Source: Charina bottae
Taxonomy: Eukaryota > Chordata > Lepidosauria > Squamata > Charinaidae
Length of the DNA: 64,000 nt
Assembly (NCBI GenBank): GCA_023362775.1
Contig: JALMGJ010000004.1
Coordinates: 77,211,798 to 77,275,797, forward strand
Direction: 5' to 3'
Positions 23,766 to 34,452 of this stretch are shown here, piece after piece (the stretch's first letter is position 1; each line of letters begins with the position of its first letter). The position numbers were made by a program, and so were the translations under genes. The notes below the pieces were generated by a model, which saw only the letters and a program-made list of their open reading frames with translations, was not told where the DNA came from and searched no databases.

Positions 23766-24289
23766 TATCAAACATAACTGCTGCTTTTAGTATTAGATCT
23801 TTGAATGGAAATTTTTATTTCATATACAGCATGGATTTTTTTTTAAAAAAAAGCTTATCACTTTATCACAGAAGTTGGGCTTGTCACACACAGCCAACAA
23901 CATAAATTTCTCTACCACTTCCTTTCTTCTGTGCTTCAAAAATCCATTGTGCTTGTCAGTCATTAGAAGGGCATTGTGTTAGACAAAAGCCACATAATTC
24001 TCAAAGCTGAGTCCAGAATCAGAAATCTATTTTCCAATGGCCTTTGCAGTATTTTCAGCACCTGCATGGATTGCTGCAGAAAGTGGATCCTAACTGAATG
24101 TTGAGACTCTTCAAAAGTGACAAGATACTGTGAAATATTAGAAGGGTTCTTTGGACATACAGATCCAAAAGCTTGCTGAAACAGAGAATCCATGTTTCAA
24201 CAGGATATAAGCTCATTGCTGGCTTGCCCAGTAAATAACCTTTGTCTTGATCTTGATAGATAATGAGCTTAATGAACTATATGACAAAC
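23766..24289. other. Unique sequence
   Basis: Nothing recognised. Confidence 0.5.
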
Positions 24290-24357
24290 ACTCAGTCTAA
24301 TGAATACAATCAGTATACAATCCCTATATTAAAGGGATTGTATTCATTAGACTGAGT
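24290..24357. repeat. Perfect 22-bp inverted repeat (hairpin)
   Basis: Arms 24290-24311 and 24336-24357 are exact complements around a 24-bp loop. The loop and inner arms offer a second pairing, CAATCCCT with AGGGATTG, so two folds compete. Confidence 0.85.
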
Positions 24358-24499
24358 ATACATACAGTATAATGCATCTGAATGCATTGGGGCATGGAAA
24401 TGCAACAGTATGCAAGGGTAGACCAAAATAATGACCAGGAGGGTAGACTGAAACAAAGACTAGGAGAAGGTCAAAATATAACTGATGCATGAAACAGAA

Positions 24500-24765
24500 A
24501 ATATTGAAATTATGATATATGGATTTGATTATTAATAATATTAGTTGGCAATAGAAAAAATGGATGTTATGTTGTAACATTAGAGTAAGAGTTTTATGTA
24601 AGTTTTACCTATAACTGTTGTAAAAGAAGTCAGGAAGTCTATTTCTTTTCTTTTCTTTTTATTTTTTTCTGCACTTCTGTTCTCTTTCTCTTTCTTTATT
24701 AGTTTATGTTAGATTTTGTCTCTTTGTTTTAAAATTTAATAAAGTTCTTATCTGAAAAAAAGATC
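24500..24765 (+). mobile_element. L1-like LINE 3'-end fragment
   Basis: T-rich sequence with CTTTTCTTTT blocks leads to 'aatttaataaagttcttatc' and a poly(A), like the L1 3' UTR ends at 4880 and 22920. The 5' limit is unclear. Confidence 0.55.
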
Positions 24766-25640
24766 CAACCAAGCAAACAGTCAGATAAAAGGCATCTCAG
24801 CCCGCAGCAGGAATGTGGGCAGGACAAGAGGCTCAGAAGAGACCCTCCCTAGTTTTTGGGCTGTAAAGGGGAGGAGAGGAGAGAAGTACTCTCAGACTTG
24901 CAAGATTCTGATAATGTAACCTTACAATAAAGTAGAATTAGCTCATCTGGTCATGTTTCCTGTATGTTCTACCTTGTAAGGCTGACAACCTGATCAAGAA
25001 CTGCTCAGGAATAGCTAGACCCCTCCCTAACTTTTCTTCTAGAATTGTAAAAATATTTCATGGTAAGATTCATGAAACCAGCTGGTTAGATTCCACTTTT
25101 AGATGATAAAATAAGAGACAATGAGGAGTTCAAAGCATGGCACAACAAGGTAAACACAGCAGAGCCGAGGCTTGAAAAGTTGTTGTCAGCATTTTCTCTC
25201 AGGGAGTGAGGGCAATACATAAGCCCCATTGAGCCACCACCCAGATGTCCAGCTGAGGTATGCTACTCATTACAGTCTACTCTCATGCCACCCTGTTTCT
25301 TGGCCAGTCTATCTGTTCTGCGGAGCTCTGGCCTCTGCTGTTGCATCTTTAAAGCATGCCTCTGCTTGAGACTGGGTGGGTGAACCACAGAGTCTGGCAG
25401 GCAAGTCAGTGGGTGCAGGCAGGGAGTCCCAAGGGCTTGCTGGATCTGCCTCAGCCAGAGTGGAGTTATTGGCTTCAACACTGCTGGAATCACCCCCTTC
25501 AGGACGATTATCCCTAGAAGCCCCTGGCATTACTTCCTTCTTCTCCTCATCAGAAGACAAATCCAACAAGGCCATAACTCTGCTTACATTAGTTGGGAAA
25601 ATTATGTTGATCAGTAATGTGGTCTTCTAATTAGTTGTGC
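24766..25640 (-). other. Unclassified moderately GC-rich block, possibly an old LTR
   Basis: Minus strand 25575-25309 is open for 88 codons with an acidic, Ser/Pro-rich composition (LLDLSSDEEKKEV). TGTAACCTTACAATAAAG near 24916 looks LTR-like, but I found no matching ends or target duplication. Confidence 0.25.
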
Positions 25641-27500
25641 TCAAATTAAGAAATGTATTAAAGGGACAACTTTATACAAGCTTTGATTCAATAATCCTAT
25701 GCAACTGTTGTACTGTTGCTTTCTGTGGTGATTGTTCATGGACAAAGATTCTATGAGACGAGGAAATCAGTTATCTTTGTTTTACCCCTTTCAAGAGGAA
25801 GCATTTGACATATTGTCATAACTGCCACCTGTACTTAATAAAAAATGTGTTTTTAGATCACTAGAACTTTTTGACTAACGATTTTGGAATGGCATCTTCA
25901 TTTTCTTTTCCTATGCACTTTACTGAAAATATCAATCATAATAAAGGATAAATTGTACTATGCTTAAAAAAGTCCTCTTCCCTAAAATTTAGTTCTACAT
26001 TCAGCGCTCTGTCACTGGGCTGTATGGATTGGACCAAGAGCTTATCCGTACTCAAGAGTATTTTAAACTCTTTAGACTTTCTGCATTTATTCTATGCTTG
26101 ACAGTACCCATATACTTATTTCTATTTTGAATCCCTCCATAGGATATTGAGAAGTTTGTATACATAAATTTTACAAAACATCATATACATATCCAGTTCC
26201 AGATGGTGTTATAAAGCCCCTGCTCTTGGTAGACTATGAGTGATTGAACATAGTTTCACAATGTTTTTGGATTTCTGTTTCGGCATGAAGAATCATTATG
26301 ATTTGAAAATAAAACAGTATTCTAGATAAGAAAGACCCTCAATTGAAACAGTTTTGGAAAATAAAATATTGCTCTCAATATTGAAAGCTGTGGACTTTTC
26401 TACTCATCAGCAAATATTCTCGTTATAAACAGTTATCTCAGAATACATGGTTGCATCTTAGCCTTTGTGACCAATAGTTTTCTTTTAGCCTTTCCCACCT
26501 TCCCTGACAACTTCCTCATGTTATAAAATAGTCCCTGGGATGCTTTCATTCCCAGGCATCTGCCAAGCTACTTCTCTGTCATGCTCAGTACTGTCTATTG
26601 GCTTTCTCCAAATAGGAGAGAATAGCAGGCTTTTCTAGATGAGACACTTTGCCTGGAATCACCCTCTCTACCTATCTATGACTTTTCTGGACAATCTGGG
26701 ACAGGTGACAAGTATGACTGTTTATTCAAGAGTCTTTGGTGAACAATGCTGTCAAAAAGGTCTAAGCTGCATTTTACCTGACTGTTCCCTTGGTTGCATC
26801 TCGTTGCCCTATCTCCCAAGGTATTTCCAACATATGATTACACAGGTTCATGACCTCTTGGTTGTTTTATCCACCAGTGCATTTAAACAATATCATTGTT
26901 ATCCATACATGTCTTGTCAATATAGAAAATTATAAAAGGGGAGTGGGAGAAGACTTCGTTCTATAGAAATCTTGTTGATTTTTCTTCAGTAAATCTTATC
27001 CATCTATAATTTTAAATTTTAAGTTAAAATGTGCTTTGGACTGTTTTCACTCTAAAAATCAGGTTAAATATGTATTAAATTACCCTGTTGAATAGAACAC
27101 TATTTTTTATTTAACTCCTCATATTAAATACACTGAATATAAGAGTTCAGGTATGTTCATCTGCCTTATATAAATAGTAGATTGGTGGCATAGTGAGAAG
27201 AAAAAAAGAAACTGAGATACCTACTGAAATATTAAATAAGCATAGAAAGACTCTTGTTACAGCAACAATTCTAGGTAATGTCTTCTCTATGATTAACTCA
27301 TGTTTACAGTCTACAACATATTTTCTTGTTTTAACCATATTAATATCTTTATTCATAAGAGATAAGTAATGTCTGTCTGAGTAACTTTATGTTTCCAGAT
27401 TGATCTGAACTAGTAGATGAAGTACGTATTCCAGCATGAATCACATAGAAGACTTCTTGCTTTTATGAGAAACCTTAATAATATTGTTTAGATAATTTAA
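25641..27500. other. Unique AT-rich sequence
   Basis: About 1.9 kb with no supported gene or repeat. Confidence 0.5.
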
Positions 27501-27514
27501 TTACCCTTCAGAAT

Positions 27515-28182
27515 CTTTAGTGACACCTGCTCTCCAATGTCTTTTATGGAACTTGAGATCACTCCACAATAAAATTGATTCATTAATTGACCTCTTACAG
27601 GATGGTAGCAGCTTATTAGTGATAATTACGGGGACTTGGCTGTCTGCAGCCGAGCAAGCTATAATAAAGCTTCTGCAGGCTTATTATGACATAGAGTGTT
27701 TTGTGATAAGGGAAAGAGTGCTATTATAAGATAAGGGAATAGGAAGTGGGCCGCTCCTGTATTGTACATAAGTAGTCTTCAAAATTCCATCTTTACTGGT
27801 TTCTTGTGTCTATCAGACCCTGGGAATTCTAGAAAAAAATTCCTCCTCGTTGAGTGCTTTGTTAGAAGTGGCTACACCATCCCCATTTGTGGAGATTTTA
27901 ACATCTATAAAGACAGCACTTCTTTTTTCTATAATATTTTTAGCTGCTTGGTTTATTAGAGATACCCAATCTCCCCTCTTTATCTGTCCATGTGAAAGGT
28001 GGTATCTTGACCTGATGACCATAAAAGTTCTTGACTCTGAGCTTTCTGCTGCAGTAGACTGCGATATTTTAGACTATTGTACTTCTGATTATATTTTTCT
28101 GTTCCTGTCCCTTCCCCATTTTCCTCCCCACTTCAAATTATTACCACCCAAGATACAGGGTTATTTCAGAAGTCACATTTAG
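27515..28182 (+). pseudogene. Ancient L2/CR1-group LINE endonuclease domain
   Basis: Plus-strand frames read LQCLLWNLRSLHNKIDSL, then TGTWLS, matching the start of APE-type LINE endonucleases ('NVRSL.NK' and 'ITETWL'). The expected Glu of ITETW is Gly here. After a shift, PICGDFNIYKDS (about 27878-27912) matches the 'GDFN' catalytic block. Several stops and frameshifts intervene. It is 5' material of an element unrelated in position to the 3' L2 fragments nearby. Confidence 0.7.
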
Positions 28183-29292
28183 ACAGGCAGTATCAAAGAG
28201 CCTTATTCCTAGTAATGCTTAACGTTTTTAATTAATATTTATATTCACTACTGCTACTAGGATTATATTAGACAGGTTTGTCCACACACATCAGTACACA
28301 CTTTTAACTCATCTTCTTAGGTGCCACATAGCGATAAGTTCAGTGCTAAGAACAATGGCAAAAACCTAATGGACACTTAGACCTAGTGCTTTATAAAATG
28401 CCTTCAGTATGTATTCAACAGCCTTGAATTAGGCTAAATGAAGTTTCTATCAGCAATCTCTTAAACTCAGGCCCAGTGTCAGTTTTCCACTAAATTGTTC
28501 TCTTTCAGCCCCAATAATTCCATATGTTGATGTCACCAATTTTTCAATGGTTAAAGTTAGGGTTTTACAACAGATCTAAGGTATTTTAAAATACAGATAT
28601 TGCAACACAAATCTTATTAGCAACATGCACCTATATATACACGGAAAGACTTATAAAACTGAAATACTAAAATAAATGAAATTACTAAAAAACAAAAACA
28701 AAACATGTGTAGGACTACAAAATATGGCTGTAATCTATTGCCCATTTATTTAGGAATAACTCCCATAAAATCAGTGGGGCTTTAGGCAAACATTTATAGT
28801 CTTATGATATAAGTTAGTCAAAACAAAACACCACTAGAGTTCTGATGGATCAAACCAAAAGCCTCTCATTTTACGGAATGGACATCAGAGGTTTAGGAGA
28901 ATCCCACAAGCTGTCTTCATGTCAATTGTTTTCTAGTTACTGTTCTCCAGCAGCTACCATAGAGAAGCATATTTATTGGGGATTCCTATGGCTATCAAAA
29001 CTAGCAGCCATTGATAGTATTGTCCTCTAGATATTTGTCTGATCCTCTTTTAAATAATATAATTGCTCTCTCTTGTAGCAATGAGTTCCATCTTCAAATA
29101 AGAACTGGCTGGGTTGATATATTGTTCTAAAGCAAAAAGTGATCTATTTGCTTTTAGCTTAGTACTGAGCCATTATGGTTTGTAAACTATAATTTATAGC
29201 TTAGTAGGTTGAATGATCCAGCTAATTGTAGTTAATCATCATTTACTAAATAAAACAAATTATAGAACAGTGTGAAAACACTGGCACTGTAT
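28183..29292. other. Unique sequence
   Basis: About 1.1 kb; nothing recognised. Confidence 0.5.
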
Positions 29293-29469
29293 GAAGATGT
29301 CAGAGCCCAGTTAGGCTCTGACTCTGAAGAGGAAAACGAAACCTGTAAGTGAAGGCAAAACTCTGCTCCTGAAAAGTAAAATGAAACTTTTCAGCAGGTT
29401 CAAGAGTTCAGATCCCTGGGCAGAACCTGTGATGCCAAAAAGCCAGACAGCCGGACGCCAAAGAAACAG

Positions 29470-29955
29470 GTGCAGCAGAAGTTTTCCGGGAACAACTCAC
29501 CTGCGCGGGAGAATCCTGGTGCATTGATTGGTCAAGAACCAGGAACTAGCTTAGAAACACCAATCAGTGGAAGACAGAGGCGGGCTGAAAAGCATGCCAA
29601 ACAGAGGGAAAGCCGATTGGCTCTCGAAGAGAAAAAACGTGCAGAGGGAAAGATAAGAGGAGCTCAGAGCCAACAAGAGGCTGCCGGCGACAACCGACCT
29701 TCAGAGACTCCTGTTAGATCTTCGGACCTTCGTCCCAGCAGAGAGCAGCAACCTTTCTACAGCAAATCTCAGCCTGCGTTTTGTGGTGAAGTTTTTCCTG
29801 AAGCCTCAATGGAGCCAGCAGTGTCTACCATATCCGAGTTTGCCCCAGCTGCAACAGAAGCTCAGATCTCTTCAGCAGCAAGGAGGAACGGAACCTCCGC
29901 TCATCGCAAGCTTGATCAGTTGAACATCTGCCAGATCAGAGCTTCGTCTGTTTAG
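29470..29955 (+). other. Open frame of 161 codons inside the solo LTR
   Basis: The frame is hydrophilic, rich in Arg, Glu, Gln and Ser (RQRRAEKHAKQRESRLALEE), with no recognised domain. It could be part of a retained gag leader, a genuine LTR-borne frame, or chance. The upstream sequence has stops in this frame. Confidence 0.3.
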
Positions 29956-30597
29956 GTCGCCAGCTTCGCAGCATTCAGCAGCTTTGGATCAGCAGTGTTT
30001 CCAAGCCTCACGTAAGTACCTTGCCTTCCCCCGCATTTTGTTTTGAGCTAAAACCCCGGAGCCTTATTCCTTTCTTCGGGTGGTTTCTTCAGAAGTATTC
30101 TAGCCTCGTCTTGCCCTAGGCAAGTTACCTAGTGGTGCCAACCCAGTCTGCCTTGGCAGTTCTAGCCCTGTCGTGGTGCCAGTCCAGTCTGCTTCCAGCA
30201 GTTCCAGTTACTCCAGGGATCCACCCCAGTCTGCCTATGCAGTTCCAGTTCAGTTCCCATACCCTGTGGTTCCAGTCCCCATGTCTTGAGGAACCAGTCT
30301 AGTTGACCCAGCAGCTCTAGTACCTTGAGGAACCAGTCCAGTCTACCCAGAAGTTCCAGTTGCCCTGTACTTCCAGCCCAGTCTGACCCTGTAGGTCAAG
30401 TGTATCCAGCTCCAGAGTATCCTGCCTAGTGAATCCAGCCCCAGAGAATCCTGCCATTGTGAATCCAGTTCCAGAGAAGCTTATCTAAAAAGACTCTAGT
30501 CAATTGAGCCAACTGCTTCTTACTATATACCTCAGTGTACCAGTCTTGCTAAACGCCCAGCAAGCTGATGGACTAATTCTTGTAAATAATTGTGTTT

Positions 30598-30603
30598 AAT
30601 AAA
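30598..30603 (+). terminator. LTR polyadenylation signal AATAAA
   Basis: A canonical hexamer 50 bp upstream of the LTR 3' end. Confidence 0.6.
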
Positions 30604-30765
30604 GAAGTTATTCTTTAGAACCTATAGTCCAAGTGGACCAGCCGAACAGGACAGAAGAAAGACTTCTTTTAATCTTTCCTGAATTGTCTGGATTCATTAG
30701 ATCTGTTATTTATTCATTCATTTTACAGGTTTTATAGCCTGCCTGCCTTCAAACAACTCTGGATA

Positions 30766-30887
30766 GGCCACATGACCGTGGAAGTGTCTTTGGACAACGC
30801 TGGCTCTTCGGCTAACAAATGGAGATGAGCACCGGCCCCTAGAGTCGGACACGACTGCACAAATGTGCGGGGGGAACCTTTACCTTT
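30766..30887 (+). mobile_element. 5'-truncated SINE, same family as 13455-13780
   Basis: From GGCCACATGACCGTGG to GGGGGGAACCTTTACC it matches the 3' half of the full-length SINE with few changes. The tRNA-like head is missing. Confidence 0.9.
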
Positions 30888-31312
30888 CTTAAAAATATAA
30901 AAAGAACAATAATAGTAATTTATTTATTTATTTTCTATCCCATCTTTATTATTTTTATAAATAACTCAAGGCGGTGAACATACCTAATACTCTTTCGTCC
31001 TCCTATTTTCCCCACAACAACAACCCTGTGAGGTGAGTTGGGCTGAGAGAGTGTGACCGGCCCAAGGTCACCCAGCCGGCTTTCATGCCTAAGGCGGGAC
31101 TAGAACTCACAGACTCCTGGTTTCTAGCCCGTTGCCTTAACCACTAGACCAGGGGTCGGCAAACTTTTTATGCCGGGAGCCATTTTGGCATGCTCGTGCA
31201 CATTTTGAAATGCTCGAGAGCCAGGGGGCGGGGTTTGCGGGCGGGGGCCAATCGCGTGGGAGTGCGGTTGGTGCTGGCGCTGGGCTGTGAAGCTGGACGA
31301 GCCGCCGGACCT

Positions 31313-31455
31313 GGAGCGCTTCCGCGCGCAGCTGAGCGAGGCCCCGCGCCGGTCTTTTTGGAGCGCTTCCGCGCACAGCTGAGTGAGGCCTCGCGCCGGT
31401 CTTTTTGGAGCGCTTCCGCGCGTAGCTGAGCGAGGCCCCGCGCCGGTCTTTTTTT
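31313..31455 (+). repeat. 47-bp tandem repeat, three units
   Basis: Units start at 31313, 31360 and 31407, each GGAGCGCTTCCGCGC... to GCGCCGGTCTTTTT. The first unit follows KLDEPPDLERFRAQLSEA-like coding sequence (31291 onward). A 47-bp period breaks the frame, so amplification came after capture. Confidence 0.9.
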
Positions 31456-31528
31456 CGCGCCTCTGGGTAGCAGGGCCAATCCGGCTTCACCTTGTTCAGC
31501 CCGCCTCTCTGCTCCCCTTTGGCGCACA

Positions 31529-31572
31529 CTGATTGGTGGAGGCGTCCTTCCTTCTGAGCCTCCACCAATCAG
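31529..31572. repeat. Inverted repeat with CCAAT-box arms
   Basis: CTGATTGGTGGAGGC (31529-31543) and its exact complement (31558-31572) face each other over a 14-bp loop. Each arm contains a CCAAT motif. Confidence 0.9.
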
Positions 31573-31727
31573 CGTCTGTTTCTTCCCCAGGGTTCGCTCT
31601 GCTTCCGGAGACTGGCTTTCCGGATGTTGGGCGGCAGACAGAGAGAGAGAGCCAGAGCCGAGGGGCCAAAGAGCCAGATCTGGCTCGCGAGCCGCCATTT
31701 CCGACCCTTGCACTAGACCAAACTGGC

Positions 31728-31829
31728 ATTTAGCTACCTTATGGTGGATACCATTAACAGGTAGAGTTGAAGGTCTAGTGGAATAAAGCAATCTTTGGTG
31801 ATCTTCTAAATCCGATGTGGGAGGAAATT
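31728..31829. other. Short unique sequence
   Basis: Nothing recognised. Confidence 0.4.
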
Positions 31830-32400
31830 TTATGAACTTTTAGGGGTAGAGTTCCAAAGTGTGGGGGCCCCCAGTGGGAAGGCATGTCATCTTGTCTGTG
31901 TCCCCTAACTTCAGATTTTTCAATATACTTTCTCAAGATATTCTCACTGGATAGGCATATTTGATTCTGGAAAGGGAAAGTCCAATGTAACTGGGTGCTT
32001 TGCAGGTCTAGGTAATGACTCTCACTTTAAATTGGCTCCAGAAGTCTACTGGCAGTCAGTGCAGTGATTGTAATAGTGGGATTTATCTGCCAATACTCTT
32101 ACTACTGTTTTCTATACCAATTGTAGTTTCTAATGTATCTTCAAAGATTCACCCATATGCAATAATCTAGGCAGGTGGTTATGAAGGCAGGTGGTTACCA
32201 TTGCCAAAGCATCTTGCTCCAGGTATGGTCATAACTGGTGCACCAACCAAAGCTGGGCAAAGGCTCCATTGGCCACAGCTTCCACCTGCTGTTTAAGCAA
32301 TAGCTGTGAGTCTAGGGGATCCCCCAGATCATGGACCAACATCTTTGGAAGGACAGCAACTCCATCCAGGAAAACTACTGAGACCCACATCTAGCCTTAT
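31830..32400 (-). pseudogene. Ancient L2-group LINE reverse transcriptase remnant
   Basis: Minus-strand pieces match the younger copies: LLLKQQVEAV, GAFAQLWLVHQL and LQLV, scattered over frames with stops. The arrangement follows that of 15053-15914. It is much more diverged than the other L2 copies, so it is an older insertion. Confidence 0.7.
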
Positions 32401-32838
32401 GATAGAAGAAAACAAAAGTAGTTTTCTGAAAACCATAAATATGGTTATAAATATGTAAGTCAGACTCTGAGGTACAAATGGCATGACAATCTGGCAAACA
32501 CAATTATGGAAAAATATGTGTTATGCATTATTAATAATTACAAACATTGAAATTCAAAATCTATACATACAGCCTTACCAAACTTTGTAGGTCTCTTACT
32601 CTGAATAAGGAGGAAATTCTGAGAGGTGGTGGTGTTAGTGATACAAACAATCTAAAAATAAATTGTTTTTACATCTCAGTGAGGGAAGCAGCCTCGATAT
32701 ATTCCTGTATCTAAAAAACAAGGCAAATTCATCCCCTGGCTTCAGTTAAAAGCATTGTAATCCTTTCTACTCCCTAATATGAATAATGCAGGAACTCCAG
32801 GGCTATGCTATTCCCCACAGTTAGCTGTAAGTTCTTTT
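32401..32838. other. Unique sequence
   Basis: Nothing recognised. Confidence 0.5.
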
Positions 32839-32839
32839 A

Positions 32840-32888
<49 letters not shown>
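32839..32888. repeat. (ATA)n microsatellite
   Basis: About 16 uninterrupted trinucleotide units. Confidence 0.95.
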
Positions 32889-34390
32889 TTCAAATGACTT
32901 ACTATGCAACTGAACACAAAAGTGCTTTGATCTGCACAAACAGCAGAATGAGGAAATAAAAGAGAACAGGTTAATATCCAATGCAGTACTTCCCCTGACA
33001 GACCTGCGTGAATCAGCAGAAGAGAAAGGGACACTGGTAACTCTCTGTAGTTTCTTGTACAAGCTTAGCATTTGCTGTGGAAGGTCCCATTGCTCCAGAG
33101 TTGATGTTAAAAGATGATGGATGGAAGTACATGACTTCTTTCTTTTATGTTTAGTCCTGTTTTTAAGCAAAGATAAAAATAAGCTCCTATTAATGTTTTA
33201 GCATGGAGAATGGAGATTCTCCAAGATATAAAGTGAATGCAATAGCCTGAAGCTAACTGGAATTTCTCAGAAGATGTTATTTTTTTTCTTCCCTTGAAAA
33301 TATTTATAAGATTTTTCTCATACCACCCCACTCTTAGAAAAGAGCTTCACTTTGCAGGATTATTTGGTAAAGTTTGTATATAATAATTTAGTTTATTTTT
33401 CTACACATGTGCTACTTTTTCAAGCTGCATATGAATATCTGTTTCATCAGAAAGGCTACCCAGATCCTGAGAATCAGCAGAGTATTCTGACACCCTGCCT
33501 TGTACAGCAATTCCATTTGAAGTGCCCACAAAAAATGATGCTTTCCAACTGGCCTTGCATTCTGGCCTGCACATCTACTAATTTTGCAGACTCTGAGGAA
33601 GAGGGTGGTTGGTTTGAGGAACAGGGTAATGGTGTTTGGATTGCAGAACCACCCCACCTGACATTCTGGGAGACATTTCTTGGCAGAGGGCAGTAATGAA
33701 AAAAGTTAAATCAATTAAATAATTTAAAATGAATAAAGGAAGGGAAGGAAAATCTTATGTTTTTAAATAGAAATTTGAATAATGATAACTTTCATATTTA
33801 GGCTTAATCCAAAAGATGGACAGAGGATGGGAGAGATGGGAAAGCCAAAGAAATCCAGGAGACAAAAAGGAGGTAAATCAAACCTAAAGGAACATGGATA
33901 ATTGTAACTAGAAATATTAATTGCAATTCAATGTCCAGTTGCAATACAAGTCTTTAGTGCATTCATTGAAACAACAATACAATGCCCGATTCATCTTTTT
34001 TCAGAACTTCTTTAAAATATTTAGAGAATCAAGTTGAAAACCACTCATAGTATTGACTCCTGAAGTATAACGGGAATATGCTAATACATGCACAAATTGA
34101 ACCTGTTTATTGATCCAGTCACCTAACCACTCCTTACCTATGGGTTCTGAGAATGAGCAGCATTAAAGCAGCAATAGTTTCCAGCGGGAAACTACTAAAA
34201 AACCCTATGTGCTTCAGCCAGACTGAGAACTCAGAAAATCAAGAACTGGAGAAGTATGAGTGGAAAGCTCTATAAATTGGTCCAAGAATTAGAACAAGCA
34301 TGTACTACAAAGGAAAGAGAAATAAGAGACAGCTGCCAGAGAGAGGGGAGATTATCAAAGGAGGGAAGATGGAAAAAGCAAAGACAAGCG
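32889..34390. other. Unique sequence
   Basis: A 114-codon frame at 33352-33696 has no recognisable motif and atypical composition; I do not call it a gene. Confidence 0.45.
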
Positions 34391-34452
34391 AGGAGGAGGA
34401 GGAGGAGGAGGAGGAGGAGGAGGAGGAGGAGGAGGAGGAGGAGGAGGAGGAA
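34391..34452. repeat. (GGA)n microsatellite, homopurine tract
   Basis: About 20 perfect GAG units form a polypurine run able in principle to form a triplex. Confidence 0.95.

Larger units (their letters stand above)
29293..30658 (+). mobile_element. Solo LTR, 1356 bp, with 5-bp TSD
   Basis: The element 29298-30653 starts TGTCAGAG and ends GGACA, giving TG...CA termini, and is flanked by GAAGA on both sides (29293-29297, 30654-30658). AATAAA at 30598-30603 sits 50 bp before the end, as expected for a polyadenylation signal in an LTR. No internal coding region adjoins. A degenerate short repeat built on CCAGTCTGCC and CAGTTCCAGT fills about 30140-30480. Gypsy or endogenous-retrovirus origin cannot be separated from this alone. 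Confidence 0.85.
31142..31718 (-). mobile_element. GC-rich hAT element (family B), 561-bp copy
   Basis: The element 31150-31710 is flanked by perfect 8-bp duplications CACTAGAC (31142-31149, 31711-31718). Its ends CAGGGGTCGG and CCGACCCTTG and subterminal sequences match 20890-22737 in reverse orientation. The interior differs: it has a 47-bp tandem array and a 15-bp-arm hairpin, and no transposase. Confidence 0.93.
30916..31727 (-). mobile_element. tRNA-head SINE with L2-like tail, split by a hAT insertion
   Basis: The tail and body occupy 30916-31149 and the last bases of the head, CAAACTGGC, resume at 31719 after the inserted hAT. The same family is seen at 16500-16756. The nesting dates the hAT insertion after this SINE. 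Confidence 0.88.

Noticed and set aside
23212..23905. Open frames of 98-192 codons rich in Ala, Arg, Gly and Pro
   Set aside because: They are translations of the G/C-rich repeat interior of the family A hAT element.
25309..25575. 88-codon minus-strand frame starting near an acidic SSDEEKKE stretch
   Set aside because: Could be part of an LTR or a degraded gag, but no ends, TSD or domain support a call.
33352..33696. 114-codon open frame
   Set aside because: No motif, no recognised family, no neighbouring coding sequence or splice context.
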